Made by a program: the position numbers and the translations under genes. Below the pieces are notes generated by a model. The model had not been told where the DNA came from. It saw nothing but the letters and a program-made list of their open reading frames with translations, and ran no database searches. This document shows positions 1-8,955 of a stretch of DNA of 64,000 bases, one piece after another. The stretch covers positions 434,001 to 498,000 of the forward strand of contig CANNCO010000001.1 in NCBI GenBank assembly GCA_947503175.1, given 5' to 3'. Position 1 is the first letter of the stretch; each line of letters begins with the position of its first letter. This DNA comes from an uncultured Paracoccaceae bacterium (lineage in GTDB: Bacteria; Pseudomonadota; Alphaproteobacteria; Rhodobacterales; Rhodobacteraceae).

Positions 1-2283
1 ACGGTTCGGGTTCTTCCAGTCGAAATCGGGGTGCTCGGTCAGACGGGATGCCGTTTTGGCGGCCGCACCGGGACGCGCACGCGACACCTGCAACGAGAAC
101 CATTTGTCCATGACGAGCCGGTCATGGGACCAGCGGCGATAGAAGCGGACGATCGCCTCGTCGCCGTTGCCTGCGTCCAGAAGACAGGCCAGCGCGCCCA
201 GTTCCTCGGTCATGTTATCAGCAGAGGTATATTGCGCTTGCGCCCGTTTGCCCCCGTCGAGCCGCGTCAGAAGCGACAGGGCCGTCAGGCGCAAGGCACG
301 GCATCCGGCCGCCTTCGGATCGGGCGAGTAGGGGCCGGGGAGGTCCATGCTTTCATAGATATCGGGCAAGACGGAGCGCAAGTGTCCCGCCAGCGTATCG
401 GCGACCCTTTCGCGGGACTCGTGGATCGCCGTCGGATCGGGCGTGGTCCCGGCATCGAATAGCGTCTGCGCCATGTCATCTTCGGATGGCAATCGCAGCG
501 TGAGCGCGCGAAAGGCGGGGTCGAGCGTGTCATCGCGTACCACGCGCTCAAGCGCATCAAGATAGGCAGGCCCGGGAGAGGAACCATCGCGCACCATTGC
601 CGTCAGTACGTCCTTGGCGAGTTGACGCCCTGCCTCCCATTTGTTGAAGGGGTCGGTGTCATGGGCCAGGAGGAAGGCGCGTTCTTCCGCAGTGCTGCTG
701 CGTTCAAGAATGACCGGGGCCGAGAAGTTGCGCAGAATCGACGGCACGGGTCGGGCCGCAAGCCCGTCGAAGGAGAAGCTTTGCCGGGCCTCCGTCATCT
801 CCAGAACGGTTGTCGGAACCACCTCGTCGCCATTGGGGTTGAGCAGACCGACCGCGATCGGAATGACCTGAGGGCCTTTGTCATCCTGTCCCGGTGTCGG
901 CGGCGTTTCCTGTTCGAAATGAAGCGTATAGTTGCCGTTGTCGAACTCTTCGCTGACGCGCAGTCGGGGGGTTCCCGCCTGCGCGTACCAACGGGCAAAT
1001 TGTGACAGGTCCCGCCCGGTGGCATCCTCGAAAACCTTCAGCCAGTCTTCGATGGTCGCCGCATCGCCGTCATGGCGGTCGAAATACAGGTCCAGCGCGC
1101 GGGCATAGCCATCATCGCCCACAAGCCGGCGCAGCATTCCGATCAGTTCCGCGCCCTTCTCATAAACGGTGGCGGTATAGAAGTTGTTGATTTCGACAAA
1201 GCTCGCGGGGCGAACCGGATGCGCCAGAGGCCCGTTATCCTCACGGAACTGGCGGGCGCGCAGTTGCAGCACGTCCTCGATCCGCTTGACCGCATGACTG
1301 CGTTGATCGCCGGAGAACTGCTGATCCCGAAAGACTGTCAGCCCTTCCTTCAGGCAAAGCTGAAACCAGTCGCGGCAGGTGATGCGGTTGCCGGTCCAGT
1401 TGTGGAAGTACTCATGCGCGACAATGCTTTCAATATGTTCGAAATCCGTATCTGTCGCGGTATCGGGGCTGGCGAGCACGTATTTCGAGTTGAAAATGTT
1501 CAGCCCCTTATTCTCCATCGCACCCATGTTGAAATCGTCCACGGCAACGACGTTGAACACGTCCAGATCGTATTCGCGGCCATATTCGGTTTCGTCCCAA
1601 CGCATGGATCGCTTCAGCGCGTCGAGCGCATAGGCGCACTTCCCTTCATCACCCGTGCGGACCCAGACGTTTAGCGCCACGTCGCGGCCCGAAGCTGTCG
1701 TGAAGCTGCCGGACTGCGCGATCAGGTCGCCCGCGACGAGGGCAAACAGGTAGGCCGGTTTGGGCCATGGATCATGCCATTCGGCCCAACCCTTTCCGGA
1801 AGCCCCGGGATTGCCGTTTGAAAGCAGGACGGGCGTATCCCCTTCGATCCGGACCGTGAAAGGCGCCATGACATCGGGGCGGTCGGGGTAGTAGGTGATT
1901 TTGCGAAAACCATGCGCCTCGCATTGCGTGCAATACATGCCGTTCGACATGTAAAGGCCCTCAAGCGCTGTGTTCGCAGCAGGGTCGATTTCGACCTCCG
2001 CTTCCCAGAGGAACGGGGCATCGGGCACCCGACAGGTCAAACCTTCTGACGTTGTCTCGGGCGAAACCGGATTTCCGTCGATCCGGGCCGAGATCAGTTT
2101 GAGGTCTTTGCCGTCGAGGCGGAACTCATGCTCGTTTGCCTTCGGGTTCGGGCGGAAGGCAATGCGCGACAGAACCCGTGTGGCATCTGGCGCAAGCCGA
2201 AAGGTCAGATGCACATCATCCACAAGAAATGCGGGCGGGGTATAGTCCGCAAGGTAGACTGCCTGTGGCGCGGCATCTTTCAT
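1..2283 (-). CDS. pepN: aminopeptidase N (M1 family), 3' end cut by window edge
   Basis: Zinc metallopeptidase that removes N-terminal residues from peptides in the cytoplasm. The minus-strand frame is open from ATG at 2283 to the left edge, giving 761 residues; the last ones seen, DWKNPNR, match the region close to the C-terminus of the roughly 870-880-residue proteobacterial enzymes. The substrate-binding GAMEN motif lies near residue 250 and the zinc motif HEYFHNW near residue 290, with the downstream glutamate expected in this family also present. Upstream of the start is a short gap to a divergent DUF2256 gene. The identity is secure; only the C-terminus is missing. Confidence 0.95.
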   Translation of the reverse strand, partial: MKDAAPQAVYLADYTPPAFLVDDVHLTFRLAPDATRVLSRIAFRPNPKANEHEFRLDGKDLKLISARIDGNPVSPETTSEGLTCRVPDAPFLWEAEVEIDPAANTALEGLYMSNGMYCTQCEAHGFRKITYYPDRPDVMAPFTVRIEGDTPVLLSNGNPGASGKGWAEWHDPWPKPAYLFALVAGDLIAQSGSFTTASGRDVALNVWVRTGDEGKCAYALDALKRSMRWDETEYGREYDLDVFNVVAVDDFNMGAMENKGLNIFNSKYVLASPDTATDTDFEHIESIVAHEYFHNWTGNRITCRDWFQLCLKEGLTVFRDQQFSGDQRSHAVKRIEDVLQLRARQFREDNGPLAHPVRPASFVEINNFYTATVYEKGAELIGMLRRLVGDDGYARALDLYFDRHDGDAATIEDWLKVFEDATGRDLSQFARWYAQAGTPRLRVSEEFDNGNYTLHFEQETPPTPGQDDKGPQVIPIAVGLLNPNGDEVVPTTVLEMTEARQSFSFDGLAARPVPSILRNFSAPVILERSSTAEERAFLLAHDTDPFNKWEAGRQLAKDVLTAMVRDGSSPGPAYLDALERVVRDDTLDPAFRALTLRLPSEDDMAQTLFDAGTTPDPTAIHESRERVADTLAGHLRSVLPDIYESMDLPGPYSPDPKAAGCRALRLTALSLLTRLDGGKRAQAQYTSADNMTEELGALACLLDAGNGDEAIVRFYRRWSHDRLVMDKWFSLQVSRARPGAAAKTASRLTEHPDFDWKNPNR

Positions 2284-2393
2284 CTGCTGATCTCCGGTAG
2301 GGTTTCTTGTGACGGTAGAGGGTATGCCAACCAGCGGCGTCGTCAACCAAGCCCGGATGGACAAACGCCGGGGGACCGCAGAAAATGCGACCC

Positions 2394-2750
2394 ATGACCT
2401 CCCATCGCAAACCGAACCTGCCGCAAAAGACCTGTGTCGCTTGCGGGCGCCCTTTCGCCTGGCGCAAGAAGTGGGCGCGGGTCTGGGACGAGGTTCGTTA
2501 CTGCTCCGAACGTTGCCGCCGGACGCGGGGCGACAGACGGGGGCTCGAAGTAACTCGGCAGGTATCTACGCGAACTGGCGGCGAAAACTGCCGGACATGT
2601 GCGTATTCGCAGAGCCGAGTCGGCCCCAAAACGCCTTCCATCATTGGATTTGACGCTATATTTACACATGACCTAGAAAAACGAGAGTGCCAATCGCATG
2701 TCGCGTCCGATTGTTGGAATTATCGGCAACAGCTATCTGATCAACGATGA
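2394..2750 (+). CDS. DUF2256 small cysteine-motif protein with unusual C-terminal extension
   Basis: The first 45 residues match the DUF2256 pattern: KPNLPQKTC, a CVACGRPF knuckle, the WRKKWARVW block and YCSERCRR. Two CxxC-type pairs suggest a metal-binding ribbon of unknown function. Family members usually stop soon after the second pair, but this frame continues to 118 codons and overlaps the next gene by 53 bp. The extra 70 residues contain one more CxxC and otherwise look unlike a folded domain, and a plausible promoter for the next gene lies inside them. Either the tail is real or a frameshift has removed an earlier stop; the +1 frame stops near 2550. An alternative ATG lies at 2385. 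Confidence 0.6.
   Translation: MTSHRKPNLPQKTCVACGRPFAWRKKWARVWDEVRYCSERCRRTRGDRRGLEVTRQVSTRTGGENCRTCAYSQSRVGPKTPSIIGFDAIFTHDLEKRECQSHVASDCWNYRQQLSDQR
2650..2679 (+). promoter_or_regulatory. putative sigma-70 promoter for the glutamine amidotransferase gene
   Basis: TTGACG at 2650-2655, an 18-nt spacer and TAGAAA at 2674-2679. This places the transcription start about 10 nt before the ATG at 2698, so the leader would be very short. It lies inside the tail of the DUF2256 reading frame. Confidence 0.45.
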
Positions 2751-3474
2751 GTACCCGGCTCATGCCGGCGGTACGATGAACTCAGAGGCCGTCAGCGAAG
2801 TGTCCGGTGCAATTCCGATGGTCATTCCATCCGATCCGCGGCTGGTCTCGGTCGAGGAACTCCTGAGTGTTTGTGACGGCTTTCTGCTGACGGGCGGGCG
2901 TCCGAATGTTCATCCCGAAGAATACGGCCACCCCGAGACAGAGGCCCATGGGGCTTTCGATCGGGCACGCGATGCAATCACCCTGCCGCTGGTTCGGGCT
3001 TGCGTGGAACACGGCCAGCCCTTTCTGGCGATCTGTCGCGGCTTCCAGGAGCTGAATGTGGCCATGGGCGGGACATTGCATCCGGAGATCCGCGATCTTC
3101 CCGGCAAGATGAATCACCGGATGCCGCCTGACGGCACCTTGGAGGAAAAGTTCGAACTGCGTCACGACGTGACGCTGGTCGAGGGTGGCGTGTTCCATCG
3201 GATTTTTGGAGCGACCCGCGTAAGGACGAATACGCTGCACGGGCAGGGCATCGAAAAGGCCGGGCGCCGCATCGTGATCGAGGGGCGTGCCGATGACGAT
3301 ACGCCCGAAGCAATCCGCGTGGACGCCGCGCCGGGATTTGCGCTGGGCGTCCAGTGGCACCCGGAGTGGAATGCTGCGAACGATCCTGTCTCGCGCCCGT
3401 TGTTCGAGGCATTTGGCGATGCCGTTCGCGACTGGGCATCGGGCAGCCGAACGGCACGGCTGAAGAGCGCCTGA
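2698..3474 (+). CDS. class I glutamine amidotransferase, gamma-glutamyl-GABA hydrolase type (peptidase C26)
   Basis: A 258-residue single-domain class I glutamine amidotransferase. The nucleophile elbow AICRGFQ puts the catalytic Cys near residue 113, and GVQWHPEW supplies the His near residue 221 followed by Glu. Length and motifs match PuuD-like enzymes, which split gamma-glutamyl-GABA during putrescine breakdown. No polyamine genes are nearby, so the substrate is an inference from the family. It is preceded by its own candidate promoter. The next gene is in the same direction after a 76-bp gap. Confidence 0.85.
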   Translation: MSRPIVGIIGNSYLINDEYPAHAGGTMNSEAVSEVSGAIPMVIPSDPRLVSVEELLSVCDGFLLTGGRPNVHPEEYGHPETEAHGAFDRARDAITLPLVRACVEHGQPFLAICRGFQELNVAMGGTLHPEIRDLPGKMNHRMPPDGTLEEKFELRHDVTLVEGGVFHRIFGATRVRTNTLHGQGIEKAGRRIVIEGRADDDTPEAIRVDAAPGFALGVQWHPEWNAANDPVSRPLFEAFGDAVRDWASGSRTARLKSA

Positions 3475-3550
3475 ACGTCGTTGGGATTGTTCCCGATCAA
3501 TCCGGACCCCCCGGGCTATGCGACACTCCTGCCGCAACGGAGGACGTCAC

Positions 3551-4093
3551 ATGAGAATTCTGATTGTTTATGCTTCGACCGATGGCCAGACCCGCAAGGT
3601 CGCGCGTTTCGCTTTTGACCAGATAAGTGATGCCGGCCACAGCGTCGCGCTGATCCACGCCAGTGATGCCAATCCCATGGACCTGTCTCGCATTGACGGT
3701 GCAATCCTTGCCGGATCGGTGCATGCCGGGTCGTACCAGTCCGAACTGGGAGAGTTTGCCGAGGCGCATGCGACCGCTCTCAATCGCATGCCGACGCTGT
3801 TTTTGGGTGTTTCGCTTTGCGCCGCCGGCGATGATGCCGAAGACTGGAAAGACCTCAACGCCTCAACACAACGGTTCTTCGATGACGCGGGATGGACGTC
3901 CGGCCGTGTGGAACACATTGCCGGTGCGTACAGGTTCACCGAGTACAATTTCTTTGAGTCCTGGGCTATGAGATGGATCGCCGCGCAGAAAGGTCAGGAG
4001 GTCGATCCGCACGAGAACAAGGAGTTCACCGATTGGGACGCGTTGAAGACCTGCCTTGCGAACTGGTTGGAAGGCGTGGCAAGGCAGGACTGA
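3551..4093 (+). CDS. flavodoxin-domain protein similar to HemG protoporphyrinogen oxidase
   Basis: A 180-residue flavodoxin fold beginning MRILIVYASTDGQT, which is the FMN phosphate loop. It follows the E. coli HemG layout through the AGSVHAGSY loop, the LGVSLCAA strand, the GAYRFTEYNFFE loop and a C-terminal FTDWDAL. HemG oxidises protoporphyrinogen IX and passes electrons to the quinone pool. Alphaproteobacteria usually rely on HemJ, so this may be an alternative oxidase or a general FMN quinone reductase. The ATG at 3551 is chosen over one at 3518 because it starts directly at the first beta strand. It shares strand with both neighbours. Confidence 0.75.
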   Translation: MRILIVYASTDGQTRKVARFAFDQISDAGHSVALIHASDANPMDLSRIDGAILAGSVHAGSYQSELGEFAEAHATALNRMPTLFLGVSLCAAGDDAEDWKDLNASTQRFFDDAGWTSGRVEHIAGAYRFTEYNFFESWAMRWIAAQKGQEVDPHENKEFTDWDALKTCLANWLEGVARQD

Positions 4094-4117
4094 TATTCCA
4101 GCCATCAGAGGGCTTCT

Positions 4118-4813
4118 GTGAAACGTTCCCGCATCAATGAGATCATGGCCTCGGCAGACGACATGATCCGGGGGCATGGGTTTGTGCTTCCGCCTTTCGC
4201 CTATTGGACGCCGGAGGAGTTTCGGGCGCGAACCGATGCCCGACGGATCGTCGAGGCGCGCATGGGCTGGGACATCACGGACTACGGGCAGGGGGATTTC
4301 GACAAGCTGGGGCTGTTTCTTTTTACGCTGCGGAACGGGGCGCTGGCTGATCTCGAGCGCGGGCGTGGCATGGTCTATGCGGAAAAGCTGCTGATCTCGC
4401 GACAGGATCAGATCAGCCCGATGCACACCCATGTGATCAAATCCGAAGACATCATAAACCGGGGCGGAGCGACGCTTGCCATAGAGCTTTTCGGGTCTGA
4501 CGATCAAGGGCAGTTCGCACCGGATCGGGGCGGAATGGTGCGTTGTGACGGGATCGAACGGTCATTCGGCCCTGGCGAGGTTCTGACATTTGCGCCGGGC
4601 GAGAGCGTGACGCTCATGCCCGGCGACTGGCACGCCTTTTGGGGCGACGGCGGTGATGTTCTCATAGGCGAGGTCTCGACCGTCAACGACGATCTGACCG
4701 ACAACATCTTTCGCGAGCCGATCGGTCGTTTCGCCGAGGTGGAGGAGGATGAGGCCCCAATGCACCTTCTGGTCAGCGACTATGACCGTTGGCTGGTCTC
4801 GTCGCGGCAATGA
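4118..4813 (+). CDS. D-lyxose/D-mannose isomerase-like cupin protein
   Basis: A 231-residue protein resembling the D-lyxose isomerase (YdaE-type sugar isomerase) family, cupin-fold enzymes that interconvert ketose and aldose sugars with a divalent metal. The metal site is visible as MHTHVIKSED around residues 107-116 (two His and a Glu) and PGDWHAFWG near residue 172. The N-terminus has the FAYWTPEEF segment typical of the family. It starts with GTG at 4118, 25 bp after the preceding stop. No sugar transporter or kinase is adjacent, so the physiological sugar cannot be assigned. Confidence 0.78.
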   Translation: MKRSRINEIMASADDMIRGHGFVLPPFAYWTPEEFRARTDARRIVEARMGWDITDYGQGDFDKLGLFLFTLRNGALADLERGRGMVYAEKLLISRQDQISPMHTHVIKSEDIINRGGATLAIELFGSDDQGQFAPDRGGMVRCDGIERSFGPGEVLTFAPGESVTLMPGDWHAFWGDGGDVLIGEVSTVNDDLTDNIFREPIGRFAEVEEDEAPMHLLVSDYDRWLVSSRQ

Positions 4814-4959
4814 GAACTGTATGATAGCCGTTCGATCCGGGTCTCCGAAGGGTCGATGCGGTCTTCGGCCCGGTGAACAGGGGCGGCGGGGCCTGCATCT
4901 CTGGACGAGACAGCCATGCCAAGCGCGATGGCCGCTATCGTCAGAATGATACGTGTCAT
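4780..4959 (-). CDS. possible small exported protein (59 aa)
   Basis: A short minus-strand frame starting MTRIILTIAAIALGMAVSS, which looks like a signal peptide or signal anchor, followed by a polar tail rich in Arg, Asp and Ser. A GGAGAG ribosome binding site sits at a suitable distance before the ATG at 4959. The 3' end overlaps the convergent isomerase gene by 34 bp. No family is recognised. The signal-like N-terminus plus the binding site are the only support. Confidence 0.4.
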   Translation of the reverse strand: MTRIILTIAAIALGMAVSSRDAGPAAPVHRAEDRIDPSETRIERLSYSSHCRDETSQRS

Positions 4960-5014
4960 CTGGCTCTCCATCAGTTGAACATGTCTGATACGGAGTGCGG
5001 GCGGGTTTCCGTCG

Positions 5015-5488
5015 CTACGGCGACACTTTTTCCAACGTCATCCGGAAGCGGGTCAGGTACTGGCCATTTCGCAAGGCTTGTTCTTCTTCGAGACAGGTCC
5101 ACCCCCGGCGTGCCAGAAAGCTCTTGGCAAGAAGGCTTGCGTGAGTCGTGAGACGTTGCATGCCATGGGCGTGCGCATGATCGATACAAGCCTGATACAG
5201 CGCTGCGGCGGCACCAGATTTTCGGTAAGACGGTCGTACGAAGAACAGGTCGAGATGGCCGTCGCCAGTTAGCGTCAGAAAGCCGGCCACCAGATCTGCA
5301 TCTTCGGCAACCCATGTGGTCCCGGTCGAAAGGCGTCCGGCCCATTCGGAAGGGTCGGGGCTTTGGGCCCACGCGGCGGCCTGGGCCGCAGTATAGTGGC
5401 CGCGCGTGCCGTTCCGGATGGCATCGAGATAGCACAGGCCGCAGCGTTCGGCGTCTTCACGGAGATAGGGGCGCAGATGCCATGTCAC
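5015..5488 (-). CDS. GNAT family N-acetyltransferase
   Basis: A 157-residue acetyltransferase-fold protein. It begins HLRPYLREDAE, a standard GNAT beta-1/alpha-1 start, and has the LDLFFVRPSYRKSGAAAALY segment, in which RKSGAA occupies the position of the acetyl-CoA loop (normally Q/RxxGxG/A). The last strand carries ARRGWTCLEEE. The substrate is unknown. It begins with GTG at 5488 and overlaps the kynureninase stop by four bases (GTGA), so the two are translationally coupled and kynU is upstream in the operon. A role in tryptophan or kynurenine metabolism is only suggested by this linkage. Confidence 0.85.
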   Translation of the reverse strand: MTWHLRPYLREDAERCGLCYLDAIRNGTRGHYTAAQAAAWAQSPDPSEWAGRLSTGTTWVAEDADLVAGFLTLTGDGHLDLFFVRPSYRKSGAAAALYQACIDHAHAHGMQRLTTHASLLAKSFLARRGWTCLEEEQALRNGQYLTRFRMTLEKVSP

Positions 5489-6678
5489 GTCACATCCCTT
5501 TTGCGTTTGTAATCGTCACGATCCCAGATCGCGTCTTCCATGATCAGGGCGAGGGTCATCACTGCCGTCTCGATATCCTTGTCGTTCAGGTAAAGCGGGG
5601 TGATCCCGAACCGCAGGATATCCGGTGCGCGAAAATCCCCGATCACGCCATTGTCGATCAGAGCCTGCATGATCGCATAGCCCTCGGGATGGCGGAAGCT
5701 GACCTGACTGCCGCGTTCTGACGGATCGCGGGGCGAGGCGAGTGTCAACTCGGGACAGCGCGCCTCGACGCCTGCAATAAAAGCCTCTGACAGTTCGATC
5801 GACCGGGCGCGTACATCATTCATGTCGACGCCGTCCCAGGCGTCCAGCGCGGCATCGAGCGCCACCATTTGCAGAATGGGCGGTGTGCCGACGCGCATAC
5901 GTTCGATGCCGGGCGCTGCACGAAAATCCAGATCGAAAGCGAACGGGGCCTCGTGCCCGAACCATCCCGACAAGGCGGGTGGCGCGATGTCTGCATGTTC
6001 AGGGGCGACATAGATGAACGCCGGAGCGCCGGGGCCGCCATTGAGATACTTATAGGTGCAGCCAACGGCGAAATCCGCACCACCGCTGGCCACGTCAACC
6101 GGCAGTGCCCCGGCGGAATGGGCAAGATCCCAGATACTTATGGCACCGCACTCGTGGGCCTTTGTCGTCAAGGCAGGCATGTCGTGCCTGCGGCCGGTGC
6201 GGTAGTCGACCTCGGTCAGCATCAGGACGGCTATGGTGTCATCGATAGCGCCGGAGACGTCTGCGGGTGCGACAACCCGCAACTCGTGCCCTTGGTCCAA
6301 GGCCTTGATCAGACCTTGCGCGATGTAAAGATCGCTTGGGAAGTTACCAGAATCACTCAGGATTACCTTGCGCTTCGGTCGCATCATCAACGCAGAGGCA
6401 AGCGCCTGGTACACCTTGACCGACAGGGTGTCCCCGGTGACGATTGTGCCCGGAGCCGCGCCGATCAGTGGTGCGATCCTGTCTCCGAGTTTTCGTGGCA
6501 TGTGCACCCAACCGGCATCGTTCCATCCGGTGATCAGCATCGTCCCCCATTCGTCCGTTACCGTCCTCGCAAGCCGGTCGGGAACCGATCGGGGCAATGG
6601 CCCAAGCGAGTTGCCGTCCATATAGGTGATACCTTCCGGGAGATCGAACAGGGCGCGCGTCGCGGCGAAGTCAGTCAT
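5485..6678 (-). CDS. kynU: kynureninase
   Basis: PLP-dependent hydrolase that converts L-kynurenine to anthranilate and alanine (also 3-hydroxykynurenine to 3-hydroxyanthranilate) in tryptophan breakdown. It has 397 residues, close to the family norm. The N-terminus has YMDGNSLGPLP, the cofactor pocket includes DLAHSAGA, and the Schiff-base lysine is in CTYKYLNGGPG near residue 210. The ATG at 6678 is preferred to an in-frame TTG at 6687. The GNAT gene follows with a four-base overlap. Other kynurenine-pathway genes (tryptophan dioxygenase, formamidase) are not in this window. Confidence 0.93.
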   Translation of the reverse strand: MTDFAATRALFDLPEGITYMDGNSLGPLPRSVPDRLARTVTDEWGTMLITGWNDAGWVHMPRKLGDRIAPLIGAAPGTIVTGDTLSVKVYQALASALMMRPKRKVILSDSGNFPSDLYIAQGLIKALDQGHELRVVAPADVSGAIDDTIAVLMLTEVDYRTGRRHDMPALTTKAHECGAISIWDLAHSAGALPVDVASGGADFAVGCTYKYLNGGPGAPAFIYVAPEHADIAPPALSGWFGHEAPFAFDLDFRAAPGIERMRVGTPPILQMVALDAALDAWDGVDMNDVRARSIELSEAFIAGVEARCPELTLASPRDPSERGSQVSFRHPEGYAIMQALIDNGVIGDFRAPDILRFGITPLYLNDKDIETAVMTLALIMEDAIWDRDDYKRKRDVT

Positions 6679-6788
6679 CAGATGCAATCCGGGTTTTGAG
6701 ATACTGCGTCCTTACCTTGTGACCGAATGCAGGGAAAGAGGTGGCAAACCGGCTTTGAATGCCTGACGGGGTGGCCTAGTCTCTGCTT

Positions 6789-7238
6789 ATGAAGATGATC
6801 GACATACCGCCGTTCTGGCTTGCTCTTTTTGCATTCACCGCCTGGCTTCAGGCCCGGTATCTGCCACTTGGACTTGATTTCGGCGGTGGCTGGTCTTCAA
6901 TTGCCGGCGCTGCACTTGTCGGTCTGGGCATCCTACTGGCCGTCCTTGCGGTTCTGACGATGAGCCGGGCCAGAACGACGCCAATTCCGCATCGCGAACC
7001 CTCGGCACTTGTGTCATCGGGTGTCTTCGGTATCAGTCGGAACCCGATCTATCTGGCGGATGCGCTCATACTGACAGGGCTGATCCTACGCTGGGATGCG
7101 GTCTTGTCGCTGGTTCTTGTTCCCCTCTTTATCCTATTGATCGAGAAGAGATTTATCATTGGCGAAGAGGCGCGGCTTGCCCGCGCGTTTCCGGAAGCCT
7201 TCGCCGAATACACGGCGCGCGTTCGGCGCTGGATCTGA
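6789..7238 (+). CDS. isoprenylcysteine carboxyl methyltransferase-like membrane protein
   Basis: A 149-residue integral membrane protein with three or four hydrophobic segments. It carries the C-terminal signature of the ICMT/PEMT-like group: SSGVFGISRNPIYLAD (the RNP/RHP motif) and later EEARLARAFPEAFAEY. These proteins use S-adenosylmethionine in the membrane; bacterial substrates are mostly unknown. It stands alone upstream of pntA. A second, longer member of the same superfamily is at 39185-39829. Confidence 0.82.
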   Translation: MKMIDIPPFWLALFAFTAWLQARYLPLGLDFGGGWSSIAGAALVGLGILLAVLAVLTMSRARTTPIPHREPSALVSSGVFGISRNPIYLADALILTGLILRWDAVLSLVLVPLFILLIEKRFIIGEEARLARAFPEAFAEYTARVRRWI

Positions 7239-7264
7239 GGAATTTCCGCAGCGTCAGCATCTGC

Positions 7265-7293
7265 TTGTGAAACATTCTTGCGCCGGATATTAG
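7265..7293 (+). promoter_or_regulatory. putative sigma-70 promoter for pntAB
   Basis: TTGTGA at 7265-7270, a 17-nt spacer and TATTAG at 7288-7293, about 65 bp before the pntA start. Both hexamers match consensus at four of six positions with ideal spacing. Confidence 0.5.
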
Positions 7294-7358
7294 ACTTCGG
7301 CCTTTAGCGGCCCATAACGTTTGAGAACAATGCCAATCGAAACGGGGGAGCCTGAGAC

Positions 7359-8936
7359 GTGAAGATCGGTACACCAAAGGAAGTCTTCGAGACCGAAGCG
7401 CGGGTGGCGATGACGCCGGACTCGGCGTGGCAACTGCAGAAGCTTGGCTATGACTGTGTGATCGAGGCGGGCGCAGGTGCGCGGGCCGGATTTACAGATG
7501 CTGCGTACAAAGAGGCCGGGGTAGAGGTTGTCAAGACCGCCGCGGCACTTTGGAAAGCGGCAGAGATCGTCGCGAAAGTTCGTCCACCCTCCGATGCCGA
7601 GATCAAGCGGCTGACCAAGGGGAAACTGCTGATCTCGTTCTTCTATCCCGGTCAGAACGAAAAGCTGATGGAAGCCGCGAACAAGAAAGGCGCCCATGTC
7701 ATCGCGATGGACATGGTTCCGCGGATCTCGCGTGCGCAGAAGATGGATGCTTTGTCGTCCATGGCAAATATCGCGGGCTACCGTGCCGTTATTGAGGCCG
7801 GCAACAACTTCGGCCGGTTCTTCACGGGGCAGGTCACCGCCGCAGGCAAGGTGCCGCCCGCTAAGGTTCTGGTGGTCGGCGCCGGTGTCGCCGGTCTTGC
7901 GGCGATTGGAACGTCGACGTCGCTCGGTGCGATCACCTATGCCTTCGACGTCCGTCCCGAAGTAGCCGAGCAGATTGAATCGATGGGAGCCGAGTTCGTG
8001 TTCCTTGAGTTCGAGGAGAGCGAATTGCAGGACGGCGCCGCGACCGGTGGCTATGCGGCCCCCTCGAGCCCGGAATTTCAGGCCAAGCAGCTTGAGAAGT
8101 TCCGCGAACTCGCGCCCGACATCGACATTGTCATCACGACGGCCCTGATCCCGGGCCGCCCGGCACCCAAGCTCTGGACCAAGGATATGGTCGAGATGAT
8201 GAAGCCGGGTTCGGTTGTGGTCGACCTTGCGGCAGAGCGGGGCGGCAACTGCGATCTGACCGTGATGGATGAAAAGATCGTATCCGATAACGGCGTAACG
8301 ATCATCGGTTATACCGATTTCCCCAGCCGGATGGCGGCACAGTCCTCGACGCTCTATTCGACCAACATCCGTCACATGATGACCGATCTGACGCCAGAGA
8401 AAGACGGGAAGGTCGTCCATAACATGGAAGACGACGTGATCCGGGGAGCGACAGCTACGTTCGAGGGAGAGATAACGTTCCCGCCGCCGCCGCCAAAGGT
8501 CGCCGCCATCGCGGCGCAGAAGCCGAAGGAAAAGTCGAAGGAACTGACGCCGGAAGAAGTCCGGGCGCAGGAAGTAACCGCGTTCAAGGCGCAGACCAAG
8601 CAGCAGGTGACATTGCTGGCGATCGGCGCGGCGCTCGTGCTGTCCGTCGGTCTGGTGGCCCCGGCAAGCTTCATGCAGCATTTCATAGTGTTTGTGCTAT
8701 CGGTCTTCATCGGCTTTCAGGTGATCTGGAACGTGGCGCATTCGCTTCATACGCCGTTGATGGCGGTCACCAACGCGATCTCGTCGATCATCATTCTTGG
8801 GGCGCTGATCCAGATCGGATCCAGTTCCGTCCTTATCACGATACTTGCAGCCGCAGGTGTCTTCATGGCCTCGGTGAATATCTTCGGCGGCTTCCTCGTG
8901 ACACGGCGCATGCTCGCCATGTTCCAGAAATCCTAA
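7359..8936 (+). CDS. pntA: NAD(P) transhydrogenase subunit alpha
   Basis: Proton-translocating transhydrogenase that transfers hydride between NADH and NADP+. The 525-residue chain is the fused form: an NAD-binding dI domain ([17 protein letters not shown] at the start, the nucleotide-binding loop VVGAGVAGL near residue 172), a Pro/Lys-rich linker near residues 375-400, and about four membrane helices at the C-terminus. Some alphaproteobacteria split these two parts into PntAA and PntAB; here they are one gene. It begins with GTG at 7359. pntB follows 19 bp later and a terminator closes the operon. Confidence 0.96.
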   Translation: MKIGTPKEVFETEARVAMTPDSAWQLQKLGYDCVIEAGAGARAGFTDAAYKEAGVEVVKTAAALWKAAEIVAKVRPPSDAEIKRLTKGKLLISFFYPGQNEKLMEAANKKGAHVIAMDMVPRISRAQKMDALSSMANIAGYRAVIEAGNNFGRFFTGQVTAAGKVPPAKVLVVGAGVAGLAAIGTSTSLGAITYAFDVRPEVAEQIESMGAEFVFLEFEESELQDGAATGGYAAPSSPEFQAKQLEKFRELAPDIDIVITTALIPGRPAPKLWTKDMVEMMKPGSVVVDLAAERGGNCDLTVMDEKIVSDNGVTIIGYTDFPSRMAAQSSTLYSTNIRHMMTDLTPEKDGKVVHNMEDDVIRGATATFEGEITFPPPPPKVAAIAAQKPKEKSKELTPEEVRAQEVTAFKAQTKQQVTLLAIGAALVLSVGLVAPASFMQHFIVFVLSVFIGFQVIWNVAHSLHTPLMAVTNAISSIIILGALIQIGSSSVLITILAAAGVFMASVNIFGGFLVTRRMLAMFQKS

Positions 8937-8955
8937 AGCGCGGGGACCTCAGATC

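Noticed and set aside
7290-8681. 463-codon open frame on the minus strand opposite pntA
   Set aside because: It is antisense to a clearly recognised gene, rich in Arg, His and Gly, without domain or signal, as expected for shadow frames in high-GC DNA.
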